Below, piece by piece: positions 1 to 10,745 of a DNA stretch of 24,881 nt. This DNA is from Pleurobrachia bachei. Its lineage: Eukaryota > Ctenophora > Tentaculata > Cydippida > Pleurobrachiidae. The position numbers and the translations under genes are program-made. The stretch lies in assembly GCA_000695325.1 (NCBI GenBank), contig AVPN01000570.1, positions 1-24,881 of the forward strand. Reading direction: 5' to 3'. Under the pieces are notes generated by a model that was not told the origin of the DNA, made no database searches, and worked only from the letters and a program-made list of their open reading frames with translations. How positions within the stretch are numbered: the stretch's first letter is position 1; every line of letters begins with the position of its first letter.

Positions 1-446
1 TCCCGATAAGATAAAGACTTGAAACCGGCTGCATTTGAAAGCTCTTATCTCCCTCTTTCTAACGATACCAAAACGATTTCTGTACCTTACCTGGAACTTG
101 AGATACGATTGATTATGTATTCCCCCCCAGCGCGGCATTCCTTCCAGGCCCTTCATCTTGAAGGGCCTGCAGCGTATGCCAACACCGGACGGGGAAAAAT
201 AAAAATTAAGAAAAAAACTGAAAAAAGTGCAATTTAATTTGGACGTGAAAAAAGTTTTCCCAGTCCAGACTTCCATGCAAACTACGTTACGCGCGGAATT
301 AAGTTTTAACGATCGCGATGCATTCGCAATATTGCTTATGCGCGTCACAGTTCTCTGGCCTTTACTTCCCAAATGTTGTTTTTTTCGTTCGCGTTTTTGT
401 TTGGAATGCGTTTCAATCCCCTCGTTTGCGACGCCGCGCCACACCT

Positions 447-454
447 TATAAAAG
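447..454 (+). promoter_or_regulatory. Possible TATA box
   Basis: TATAAAAG matches the consensus well, in a moderately GC-rich context. Transcription would begin near 475-480 and run into the foldback at 512-663. No coding exon follows directly, so this is a motif match only. Confidence 0.2.
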
Positions 455-511
455 GGCCTAAGCATATGCCAACGTTTTTGTCCTTTTCGCTTTTTTGTCC
501 GTTCGGTTCAA

Positions 512-663
512 ATGAGGCTCCTCGGAAATGTTCATGCCGTGCACAATCATGTCACGCCCACCAATCACAGGTTAGAACGCGCGAAGCACTCCACGCGTTC
601 TGAGCTGTGATTGGTGGGCGTGACATGATTGTGCACAACATGAACATTTCCGAGGAGCCTCAT
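512..663. repeat. Foldback (long inverted repeat) element, MITE-like
   Basis: Arms 512-570 and 605-663 are reverse complements over 59 bases except for a 2-base mismatch (CC at 537-538 against AA at 637-638). Inside the 34-base spacer a second stem, AGAACGCG (574-581) with CGCGTTCT (594-601), continues the fold, so the whole 152 bases can form one hairpin. No coding capacity and no clear target-site duplication are visible. It resembles a foldback or MITE remnant. An unrelated example with different arms lies at 24722-24881. Confidence 0.75.
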
Positions 664-1033
664 ACACCCTGATTCAAGGGCTGTGCCCCTAGAGCCCGCT
701 TGTGGGGGTTTCACCACTCCCCCTGATGCGGGCTACCGCACAGGCCCCTGACCCAGAGATCGACCCGCGACCGTCGTTGTCCCTGCGTTTTAAGTTTCGC
801 TGCCTGCTTTGATGTGATCTAAATCTGTTTATTAGTACATTTTAATCGTTGAGTATTATGTGATATTGATTTCATGATTCTCTCTAGTTTCTCTTCAACT
901 GAGAAGATATGACCCAATGTTAGACAGTTGACTTTTGTCCCTGTCAAGGTACAATGTACATGCCACAGGTGACCCGTGACAGGGTCTGGGGGGTATATGA
1001 CATAGTTATAAACCTCTTTTTAGCACTAGGCTC

Positions 1034-4000
1034 ATGTTGCAGCATTCACGCCGGGGGCTTGGCCTCTTGTGGAACACCAGGTTTCTGACCATCGAGACTA
1101 AGAAGAAGCCGATTACAGTCTCCCAATACTCCTCGCTCCAGAAGAAAATCAACGAGTTCGCATCAAAGGTAGAAATAGCAAAAATAAACTTAGTAATACA
1201 TATTGTTGAGAAGAATTATTGTCACTATTGTCAAATAATTGGTTTAAAAGGTTCCATATTTAACCGTCCCCAACGTAGCCCGCTTTTTCAGCCCAAGAAC
1301 CAGCCCACCCTGCACAGTATAATGATGGAATCAAATAACAAGAGTAAAAACAGGCTCATACAGAGCTGTCAGTATATGAGGCATGAGTTCCTGGTTCGTG
1401 TAGCCCACGTTATAACCCACCTCCAGGTGAGAGCCATGTTATATATTCTCTTTATTTTTACCTCTTTCCAAGGGGCGTGGTCTGTACGGGGGTATATATA
1501 TTGTCCGTGTTTATCACGGGACCCAGAGAGCATGCTCCTTTTATGAATACTAGCGCACCCATTGGGTGCGCCCCAAGTAAGGGCTTGTCAACAGTCCACA
1601 CGCATAATTATTCATTGCAGTATCCAATATTTCCAATAATGACCTACTTTCGTCCGCTATATCAGTCTTACTTACCCCCGCCCTCCCCCAGAATCTGCCG
1701 TACATCATCCTCACAAATGAAGACATAAAGCGAGTTTTGGATCTCTACATGTACGCCTTCACTGACATGCTTCACCAGCCAGTCATACGAAGGTAGGTTG
1801 TGTACGTGATCAGTGTTATTTATTTGCAAAGAGAGCTGTAACACGAAACTGTTAGTCGTTACCAAACTATTTACCAATAAATGTGTTATTTATTACTGAT
1901 ACGTTGCATAATAAAAGGGTCACTATTCAGTGTTATATTCTCACTTGCAGTATGAAGGACGTTGATAAGTTCAATGAAAATCTCTCTGGATTGTTGGAAG
2001 ACCTAACAGATATCATCCTGCTACTTTCAAAGGGAATTCACGACAGTCAGCTTCATGTTAATGATCCAGAGTTTGTAAGTTTTATCTAAATCGAACAACT
2101 GTTAATGTAGTTATATATTTTTTTCCATTGGGTAGTACTTTCTTTTATCAACTCTTACCTCAACATCTCAAATCTGTGACACATGTCAACGAGTAACATT
2201 ACCTTCTTTTGCCTGCAGCCTGCAACAATTGGTAAAACAATGGACTACATAGTGATCAACAGGTTGTGCAATCGAATCCTAGCCCGGCATCATCTCTCAA
2301 TGCACATACAGAGGGTGAGTTTAATAACCAATAATTGGTAACTAGGATCAGTTACCTATGAAGTTAGTTTATAATAGTTTGTATTTAGTTGCACCTCAGC
2401 AACACCATTTAGATCTTTGGACTGTGTGTGAAGGTACTGTGAATCGTATTGTTCTTCCTTGTCTCAAATGAGACCTTCCTCTTCTCACCGGCCCGGTGCG
2501 GCTACGTGAGGCCGCGGAGCGGCCTCGCGTAGCGATGTACAACCGCGATGTACAGTCAGTGTATGACAAGTTCTTCCCCACTTTCCCACTTTTCTCCCTC
2601 CCTCGGTCTGCTTGCCACTAAGTCAAACCATGTCATGACGATATTTGTATTTCCTACATATAGCTCGCACACACTGCAGCATACATCACAACTTTGCTCT
2701 CCAAACTTCAGAATCTCAACCAGTCTTTGGGTTGGGTTCCCTTTCTTTGTTTCTCTCTCTCACTCTCTCTCCCTCCCTCTTTGTCTCTTCCTCTCACTAT
2801 TTAGTTCACCTCTCTTTCCCCTCTATCTCTCTCCCTCCACTCCGACATCTCTATTCTCTACCCTATCCAAGATGCAAAAATAACTATTGCAACATCACTC
2901 ATGTGACCTTCTCTCTACACTTAAAAACCGGTAATATTCCCTAATGTTTTTGTGTCGGCCATTCGGTAATATAATGATATCAGAATAAAATTGGGGAAGA
3001 AGATCGAAAAATATATGTTGTCGTACGGGGGTTCATAGCTCGCGAAAATGAGCAAGGAAGTGATATGTGTTGGAACACTTCCAAAGTTTTAAATCCAAAC
3101 AGAGTCTCCTTCAATTTCACGATAAAGACCCAGCTAGTGCTTTTGTACTTCCCAACCTAGGCCCAAGGTTACCCCGGTTGCACTGGATTGTGGTCACTCA
3201 CCACTTACTATTTACTAATTAATTGCTAACTAATTATAATTAACACGCATAATTATTCATTGCAGTATCCAATATTTCCAATAATGACCTACTTTCGTCC
3301 GCTATATCAGTCTTACTTACCCCCGCCCTCCCCCAGAATCTGCCGTACATCATCCTCACAAATGAAGACATAAAGCGAGTTTTGGATCTCTACATGTACG
3401 CCTTCACTGACATGCTTCACCAGCCAGTCATACGAAGGTAGGTTGTGTACGTGATCAGTGTTATTTATTTGCAAAGAGAGCTGTAACACGAAACTGTTAG
3501 TCGTTACCAAACTATTTACCAATAAATGTGTTATTTATTACTGATACGTTGCATAATAAAAGGGTCACTATTCAGTGTTATATTCTCACTTGCAGTATGA
3601 AGGACGTTGATAAGTTCAATGAAAATCTCTCTGGATTGTTGGAAGACCTAACAGATATCATCCTGCTACTTTCAAAGGGAATTCACGACAGTCAGCTTCA
3701 TGTTAATGATCCAGAGTTTGTAAGTTTTATCTAAATCGAACAACTGTTAATGTAGTTATATATTTTTTTCCATTGGGTAGTACTTTCTTTTATCAACTCT
3801 TACCTCAACATCTCAAATCTGTGACACATGTCAACGAGTAACATTACCTTCTTTTGCCTGCAGCCTGCAACAATTGGTAAAACAATGGACTACATAGTGA
3901 TCAACAGGTTGTGCAACCGAATCCTAGCCCGGCATCATCTCTCAATGCACATACAGAGGGTGAGTTTAATAACCAATAGTTGGTAACTAGGATCAGTTAC

Positions 4001-5743
4001 CTATGAAGTTAGTTTATAATAGTTTGTATTTAGTTGCACCTCAGCAACACCATTTAGATCTTTGGACTGTGTGTGAAGGTACTGTGAATCGTATTGTTCT
4101 TCCTTGTCTCAAATGAGACCTTCCTCTTCTCACCGGCCCGGTGCGGCTACGTGAGGCCGCGGAGCGGCCTCGCGTAGCGATGTACAACCGCGATGTACAG
4201 TCAGTGTATGACAAGTTCTTCCCCACTTTCCCACTTTTCTCCCTCCCTCGGTCTGCTTGCCACTAAGTCAAACCATGTCATGACGATATTTGTATTTCCT
4301 ACATATAGCTCGCACACACTGCAGCATACATCACAACTTTGCTCTCCAAACTTCAGAATCTCAACCAGTCTTTGGGTTGGGTTCCCTTTCTTTGTTTCTC
4401 TCTCTCACTCTCTCTCCCTCCCTCTTTGTCTCTTCCTCTCACTATTTAGTTCACCTCTCTTTCCCCTCTATCTCTCTCCCTCCACTCCGACATCTCTATT
4501 CTCTACCCTATCCAAGTTGCAAAAATAACTATTGCAACATCACTCATGTGACCTTCTCTCTACACTTAAAAACCGGTAATATTCCCTAATGTTTTTGTGT
4601 CGGCCATTCGGTAATATAATGATATCAGAATAAAATTGGGGAAGAAGATCGAAAAATATATGTTGTCGTACGGGGGTTCATAGCTCGCGAAAATGAGCAA
4701 GGAAGTGATATGTGTTGGAACACTTCCAAAGTTTTAAATCCAAACAGAGTCTCCTTCAATTTCACGATAAAGACCCAGCTAGTGCTTTTGTACTTCCCAA
4801 CCTAGGCCCAAGGTTACCCCGGTTGCACTGGATTGTGGTCACTCACCACTTACTATTTACTAATTAATTGCTAACTAATTATAATTATTTCCCCAGGAAG
4901 GTTATATCAGCGTAGTCAACACAGACCTGTCACTGAAACGGGTTATTCAACGGAATGCAACATTCTCTGCGTAAGTGTGGTTCACATGTTGATTTAGAAT
5001 CTATCGCACCTTTTTGGTGACATATTGGATCAGAGCCATATATTATTCTTCCCTTTGCCCTGTGGCAGCCACCTGAGTCCTGACATAACAACAATATTAT
5101 ATGATTAAGAAGCTTCTAGAATATCCCAAAAGAACCAGGTCGAGTGTCGACAAATACGTCTGTCCTCCCGATTTATAGAATTTGTACTGGAAAAATCGAG
5201 CAACTTTTGCTAGAAATAAAGGTCATCACCAAAACTTTTCGTCAGGCCATTCTAGACCCTTCTCAGATATAGACCTATAATTGATAATGTATTCTCACCC
5301 CCTCTCTCTTTATTCAGGAACGTGTGTCAGAACGTGTATATGGAATCTCTGCCCGAAGTTATCATTGACGGACATGCTGATGCAAGGGTGGCTTTCATCC
5401 CTAATATTATCGATTATGTAATAAGAGAAGTTCTCAAAAATGCTTTCAGGTAAAGGTACAAATTAAATGTTGAAATTGCGGTACACAATTAGTAAATCGG
5501 GGTTATGGTAAATTAGTGCACGGTAAATCGGGGTCTGACTTTGGTTACCCCTTGCCAGCAGCGCGAAGTGGTTATTTCGTAACCGAGTTCCGACTGTACT
5601 TCATTACCCCATTACAGAGTATTATTCAGCGGGGTCTTGGACTGTATTTAAATAAGGGACCTGTAAATATTTTAAATCCCCAGGGGTATTGAATATTCTT
5701 GGAGGAACTGATAAAACTTGTTTATTCTTGTTTATGTTCACAC

Positions 5744-5793
<50 letters not shown>

Positions 5794-8540
5794 TTCTCTT
5801 ATGACTTGTTTAGGAGACATTACGTAGCTATGCATGATTTCATTACATAACTCACATTTTACGTGATGCCATGCAATGATCGTCCGGGGGACATCTTTTT
5901 AAAACTCTGGTACAGAGACAAAGAGGGACATAATTTTCAAAATGAAAGAAAAGTAGTAAATTAGTAGTGAAAGATATAATAAAACTCACACCTTTTAACC
6001 CAGATCTCTCCTCAGGGCTACAGTTGAAAACAACTTACATCAAGTAGAAAAACCGCCTATTATTTGTACTATCAGTAACTCAGCCGACTATTGGAAAATA
6101 AGGTAACTATATTTACACTACTTACACTAATTACACTAATTACACACTTTAACTATATTTTCACTACTTACAATATCAATTATAGTTACGTACACTAATA
6201 AAATGTATGCTTTACTATTCTTTTAACAACTTTTAGTTTATCAAAATTTCGATTGCACCAGTGCAGAAACAGAGAAAAAAGAAATGAAAAGGTTACACCA
6301 ATTCTACAGAGTTAGTTGGTGTTAAAAAATGTGGTTCACACTTCAAACCATTACATGGAATTTCAGTACATGTGCACAGTACTATTGTGTCGCACCGTTT
6401 TGCAAAACAGATATAACTTAATCTGTCCCTGCACTGCAGACATTATCCGCTTACGTCATTAACACCTCCCACACGTACCACTCATTCACACAGATCACAT
6501 TTTACAAATTTCTCCTTTTAACGGGTTTTCCCCGGCTCATCTTGATCTTCGGTTTTCCCTCATTGCTCCCAACAGCATATGATTCAGAGTGAGAGATGGT
6601 GAACCGTTTGTTGTGCCAGGATTTCTCGTATAGTCTGACCCATTCTAGGTCTGAGACGGGCTGCCACTTGTTGCCGTTGTTCGAACCTGGCGGGGGAGTG
6701 AACTGGTGAAGGAATAGGGCGGGGGAGGACTGTTTGTGAAGGACTTGACTAAGTATATTGTTCAGAGAGGGCAGTTTTCTGTGAACTGGAATGTTTGTAA
6801 TGATGGGCTTGCTTGATCTATATTAATTGGAAGTATCTACTGATATTTATCCGGGTTATATCTAAAATGACAGGTCCTGGGAGCCCAGAGCCAGCCGATA
6901 CAGGGCCAATATTGTTGAAAATGAGAAACATGATTATTGAGATCTGTCTTTATTCAAGCAATAGGATGAGATTTGTGTTGACCGTACTAGAAGTCAAAAA
7001 CAACCCAGAAAGGAACAACTCAGAAAGACCTACCTTTATGTTTATTGCTCTCTACGAACACTCCTGGTCGGTAAAGGGCCATCTGAATCATTGCCTTCTC
7101 TCCAGCCGCATAGGCATCGTAACTCTGACCTTTCAGATCACACCTCAAACCTGGGAAAATTTAGATCAAAATAAGCATAGCAATGGAATAATAGTACCCA
7201 CTCCCCCGCTCCCCCAGGTCATAGATTTATTCAGTAACTGAGCTTGTTGCATGCAGAATGTAGTGAGGCAGAAGTTGTACAACTTGAACACACTTGTTGC
7301 CCTCAAATAACAAGTGGAAATTAACTAGCAATTAACTAGCAATTAACTCACGCTCAAAGTCTGCATTCTGTTTCTTCCAAAGGGCTGTAAGGTGTTTCAT
7401 AAGTTGTCTATCTACCGAAACTGCAAACACAAGTTGTGAACTGTATAGTTGGTGAAATGAGACGGAAACGTTATAGTATATCGATTCACCCCGGCCGTGA
7501 GTGTTGAAAGCCTCTTTTTGGCAATGTCATTTTACAAAATGCGATTAGTCGCTTGGTGTGAGAGAGAGAGAGAGGGAGAGAGGGAGAGAGAGAGAGAGAG
7601 TCGAGAGAGAGGGAGAAAGATAGAGAGAGAAATACAGAGAGGATTACAGTATAAAACCAGGGGATTCAACTAGGACAGAAAATGGAAAATAGAGAATATA
7701 ATACGGAAGAAGAAATGAGATTATTGAATGATGGCGGGGGTTGAAGCGTTACGGATGGACGGACACTTTTAGTTAACTACACAATCTGCTGATTTCTAAA
7801 CCCTGAATGATCTTTTAGCACGTGCGTGCTAAAACATCATCCTGGGTCAATGCCCTTCGGGCATTGACCCAGGCAGGGAAAAAATGAGAAACATGATTAT
7901 TGAGATCTGTCTTTATTCAAACAATAGGATGAGATTTGTGTGGACCGTACTAGAAGTCAAAAACAACCCAGAAAGGAACAACTCAGAAAGACCTACCTTT
8001 ATGTTTATTGCTCTCAACGAACACTCCTGGTCGGTAAAGGGCCATCTGAATCATTGCCTTCTCTCCAGCCGCATAGGCATCGTAACTCTGACCTTTCAGA
8101 TCACACCTCAAACCTGGGAAAATTTAGATCAAAATAAGCATAGCAATGGAATAATAGTACCCACTCCCCCGCTCCCCCAGGTCATAGATTTATTCAGTAA
8201 CTGAGCTTGTTGCATGCAGAATGTAGTGATGCAGAAGTTGTACAACTTGAACACACTTGTTGCCCTCAAATAACAAGTGGAAATTAACTAGCAATTAACT
8301 AGCAATTAACTCACGCTCAAAGTCTGCATTCTGTTTCTTCCAAAGGGCTGTAAGGTGTTTCATAAGGTCTATCTACCGAAACTGCAAACACAAGTTGTGA
8401 ACTGTACAGTTGGTGAAATGAGACGGAAACGTTATAGTATATCGATTCACCCCGGCCGTGAGTGTTGAAAGCCTCTTTTTGGCAATGTCATTTTACAAAA
8501 TGCGATTAGTCGCTTGGTGTGAGAGAGAGAGAGAGGGAGA

Positions 8541-8581
<41 letters not shown>

Positions 8582-10191
8582 GAGGATAGAGAGAGATAGA
8601 GAGAAAGACACTGATAGAGAAACACATGATAGAGGGTAGATAGACAAATAGAGAGAGAGTTGGATGAAGCAAGAAAAAAGGGGTGATGATGTTTGCGGTT
8701 CCTAAACTAATCGACACTCTGTCTTGCCCGCTAAACTACCTGAGAAAAGTTCTCATGTCCAGGTCTTATTGGCTTTCACCAGCTATTTTGCACAATACAA
8801 TTGATTGAAACGGGTGGGGCGTGTAACTATGTTTTTTGGGACTCCAATAGCATGCTTGTTACGATATAGTGTTCAAAACAAATAAATAAAATGTGGGTTT
8901 TTAGGCCCTTTAACATATCTCATAATTGAAGATGAAAATTCTATATAGGTAGAACCCTATAAGTTATAACCCTAGTATCTAACTATATATATGTGACACC
9001 CTATCGTCAATGTGACGACGTGATCCGTCAATAAGACGATGTGGTCCGTCAGTGTGACGACGTGATCCGTCAATCAGACGTCGTGATTCGTAGATATCAC
9101 TTGTCACAAGTGCTTGAGAACTTGAGGGGTCACATCGCATACGTACATGAAAGGGAGAGAAAGAGATAGAAAGAGGGAGATCACATCACATAGCATCACA
9201 GAGAGAGATAGAGAGAGATTGTGAGAGACAGAGAGAGACAGGGGGGTGGCGGAGAAAAAAGATAGAAACAGATCCCGTGATTTTCCATCGGTACGATCAC
9301 CCCAGTTTTACTTGTGTTATTAAAGGGTGGATTATCCGGGTACCTTACAAATCACATGATTGTATTTCATCATTTCAGGGTAAGTGATAGAGGAAGCGGG
9401 ATGTCGGATGAAACACTAGGAAGTATGGAGAAGTATTGTTTCACATCATTCAAAGAAAAACAGGAGGAGCAGGAATACAGCCAGGCGTTTGGGGAAATTG
9501 TGAATCCCGCAGTAGCAGATAGAGGTGGAAGGTGAGTGTGTTGTTGTATTACTCAATCATCCCTTTTCGCGCCCCAGACACGACCCTTTTTAGATAAAAA
9601 GGGTTTGAACAGAAATGGTAACATGCAGTTGCGCTCTTGGTAAGAGGAGGAAACGTCAATTTTAGTTGAGATTTCTTCCCAACGCGTCAAAGCCTACCAC
9701 CTTTAATAGATGATATTAGTGTTGTTTGGGTTTCAGTTTTTACTTAGGTGATCAGGCTCAGAACATTACACAGTTCGCACTTGCTTGGTTGCTATTTTGA
9801 ATTGTGAAGTCACATCAGCTGTTCTCGCAGAATCACATACTCTGCAAAATCAGGCTCGATCCTGACGGAACGCGCGAGCAGTGTAGCTGCAAACCCTCGC
9901 GCGCTATTCTCCCACAGTCTCGCAGTCAATCCTGCGCTGAAAAGCGCAAATGTGACCACTCCCCTCATAACATTAACAGCTAAATCATTTGAACCGATGG
10001 ATATTATTGAAACTAACACGACGTATCTTTTCAGTTCTCTGGCTGGGTTTGGAGTTGGTATTCCTGTTTCTATGGCGTATATCAAATTTGTGAAGGGTAA
10101 AATGGAATATCAATCACTACCCGGCATCGGCACGGACGTGTACATCAAGGTGCCTCAGATTGCGGGCCTAATGGACAGACTTCATATCTGA
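1034..10191 (+). CDS. BCKDK: Mitochondrial branched-chain ketoacid dehydrogenase kinase-like protein (BCKDK/PDK family), multi-exon
   Basis: Exons: 1034-1168, 1292-1426, 1692-1792, 1951-2074, 2219-2314, 4897-4970, 5318-5449, 6016-6102, 9379-9531, 10035-10191. All junctions are GT-AG and the phases agree. The product is 397 residues when exons 3-5 are used once; human BCKDK has 412. The start MLQHSRRGLGLLWNTRF is a basic, mitochondrial-type presequence. Then come the helical bundle (HEFLVRVAHVITHLQNLPY, ARHHLSMH), the GHKL ATPase N-box (REVLKNAFRATVE), G1 box (VSDRGSGM) and G2 box (GFGVGIP), and a C-terminus (QSLPGIGTDVYI) that matches BCKDK better than PDK. Known family role: phosphorylates and switches off the branched-chain ketoacid dehydrogenase E1-alpha in the matrix. 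Oddities: exons 3-5 are present twice (second copy 3337-3959) and the end of exon 9 plus exon 10 are repeated downstream. Family assignment is strong; the BCKDK subclass is probable. Confidence 0.9.
1598..3242. repeat. Tandem duplication A, copy 1 (1645 bases)
   Basis: The unit starts at ACACGCATAATTATT and ends at ATTATAATTA, and is followed directly by copy 2 with no filler. It contains kinase exons 3-5 and their introns. I saw only three substitutions between copies (2276/3921, 2329/3974, 2872/4517), about 0.2 percent, so the event is very young or the copies are two haplotypes joined by the assembler. Confidence 0.95.
2461..2533. repeat. Cluster of three consecutive hairpins (repeated at 4106-4178)
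   Basis: Within the kinase intron after exon 5 three perfect or near-perfect stems lie side by side: GTCTCA-AA-TGAGAC (2461-2474), CACCGG-C-CCGGTG (2487-2499) and a 15-base stem, 14 of 15 paired, with loop GGA (2501-2533). A direct repeat GCGATGTAC follows at about 2533-2553. The GC-rich block stands out from the AT-rich intron. It is not coding. Confidence 0.55.
3243..4887. repeat. Tandem duplication A, copy 2 (1645 bases)
   Basis: Direct head-to-tail copy of 1598-3242, constant offset 1645. It ends just before the acceptor of exon 6 (AG at 4895-4896). Both breakpoints lie in AT-rich intron sequence with almost no shared bases. Confidence 0.95.
3337..3959 (+). CDS. Second copy of kinase exons 3-5 (3337-3437, 3596-3719, 3864-3959)
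   Basis: The three exons encode 107 residues of the kinase's regulatory helical bundle, from NLPYIILTNEDIKR to SMHIQR. Splice sites are intact and identical to copy 1; the one exonic difference (AAT to AAC, Asn codon) is silent. Exon 3 begins in phase 0 and exon 5 ends in phase 0, so the cassette adds 321 bases without shifting the frame. It could be read in addition to copy 1 (a 504-residue protein) or instead of it. An assembly artefact is the main alternative. Confidence 0.7.
5749..5789. repeat. (CT)n microsatellite
   Basis: About 20 CT units in the intron between kinase exons 7 and 8. The rest of that intron (5450-6015) shows no further feature. Confidence 0.95.
6918..7600. repeat. Direct duplication B, copy 1 (intronic)
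   Basis: About 680 bases repeated at 7881-8560, inside the large intron between kinase exons 8 and 9 (6103-9378). The copies differ by scattered substitutions and a 3-base indel (AAGTTGTCTATC against AAGGTCTATC), so this pair is somewhat more diverged than pair A. The open frames inside, such as 6813-7241 and 7884-8204, have no recognisable protein features. Copy 1 ends in a (GA)n tract. A tandem GCAATTAACTA motif occurs near 7328-7348. Confidence 0.9.
7813..7873. repeat. Two adjacent perfect hairpins at the duplication B junction
   Basis: TTTTAGCAC/GTGCTAAAA (7813-7821 and 7826-7834, 4-base loop) is followed six bases later by a perfect 15-base stem with a TTC loop (7841-7855 and 7859-7873). 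The second hairpin ends 7 bases before copy 2 of duplication B begins. Such palindromes can provoke breakage, or may be a tiny inserted element. Confidence 0.75.
7881..8560. repeat. Direct duplication B, copy 2 (intronic)
   Basis: Second copy of 6918-7600, offset 963 falling to 960 after a 3-base indel. It ends in an extended (GA)n tract at about 8520-8578. About 280 bases of unrelated sequence (7601-7880) separate the copies. Confidence 0.9.
9005..9088. repeat. Four 21-base units carrying paired CGTCA/TGACG half-sites
   Basis: Units start at 9005, 9026, 9047 and 9068. The first reads CGTCAATGTGACGACGTGAT; the others differ by a few bases. Units 1 and 3 place CGTCA and TGACG in inverted orientation three bases apart, so each unit holds one or two half-sites of the kind bound by CREB/ATF-type bZIP factors. 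It lies in the kinase intron 300 bases before exon 9. A regulatory role is inference only. Confidence 0.6.
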
Positions 10192-10730
10192 TATATGAGC
10201 AGCAGGGACTCTAAATGATATCAGCAATTGTATAAAAACTGTTTGGCGTTTCTGACGGTCCAGAGAAATATGTTTAACTGCGTTTTTGACAGTAAAATCA
10301 TCATTGAACTTCAATCAACGAGTTGGTGTGGGATTCAAGGAATTGATTTTCTAAACATGACAAGAACTCTATTTACGATCAGGGTGAGGCATGGAGTGAG
10401 AGAGTTGAATGTGAATGCCATGTAAAATAATATTTTTTGCGTGCTTGATATCCATAGTTTGAATATTTGAATAAAGGGATACCTGACTGCAGTTGTTACA
10501 TTAGTTGTTCTAAACGGAACTTGCTTGATGTACTATGTCGGGTATCCCTTTCTGCTATTATAACACAGGCAAACGGCTGATATTTGGTTAACAAATAAAA
10601 TCGAGTAAAATACCACACGAAAACAACAAACATCAAAATATTCCTCTCTTTTGTCCTGAACAATCACTGCACTGCCTGGCAAGTGACAGGCTACTACACT
10701 GTCCCCACAGCGGCTTTTGCGATGGGACAG
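9412..10730. repeat. Tandem duplication C, copy 1
   Basis: Starts inside kinase exon 9 (AACACTAGGAAG) and covers the last intron, the last exon, the 3' untranslated region with its AATAAA and about 255 bases beyond. A 15-base filler (10731-10745) separates it from copy 2. Confidence 0.93.
10470..10475 (+). promoter_or_regulatory. Polyadenylation signal of the kinase gene
   Basis: AATAAA lies 279 bases after the kinase stop codon at 10189-10191. The same signal recurs in the downstream copy at 11868-11873. Confidence 0.6.
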
Positions 10731-10745
10731 TGTAGACCTGTGACC

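Larger units (their letters stand above)
1..1033. other. Upstream non-coding region of the kinase gene
   Basis: No convincing coding exon is seen; the short open frames are not protein-like. The stretch holds a small hairpin at 147-170 (AGGCCCTT with AAGGGCCT). A related motif pair occurs at 162-183 and 452-473, both reading AGGGCCT then GYRTATGCCAAC. A TATA-like TATAAAAG lies at 447-454, a foldback element at 512-663 and a hairpin at 691-734 (AGCCCGC with GCGGGCT). A weak TATA-like TTATAAAC near 1005-1013 is only about 20 to 30 bases before the kinase start codon, so it may not be that gene's core promoter. Confidence 0.5.

Noticed and set aside
1668-1877. Minus-strand open frame repeated at 3313-3522
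   Set aside because: Antisense shadow of kinase exon 3 in both copies of duplication A.
2548-2944. Overlapping plus-strand open frames, repeated 1645 bases later
   Set aside because: Pyrimidine-rich intron sequence giving Ser/Leu/Pro runs; no protein features.
6670-6700. TTCGAACC motif suggesting a tRNA T-loop
   Set aside because: No matching acceptor stem, D-arm or anticodon arm around it.
6813-8204. Open frames of 142 and 106 residues in duplication B
   Set aside because: They are duplicated intron sequence with no recognisable domain and no splice or promoter support. The long frame depends on chance lack of stops.
9810-10085. Minus-strand open frame (and its copy at 11144-11416)
   Set aside because: Antisense to the kinase terminal exon; its composition follows from that exon and the intron before it.
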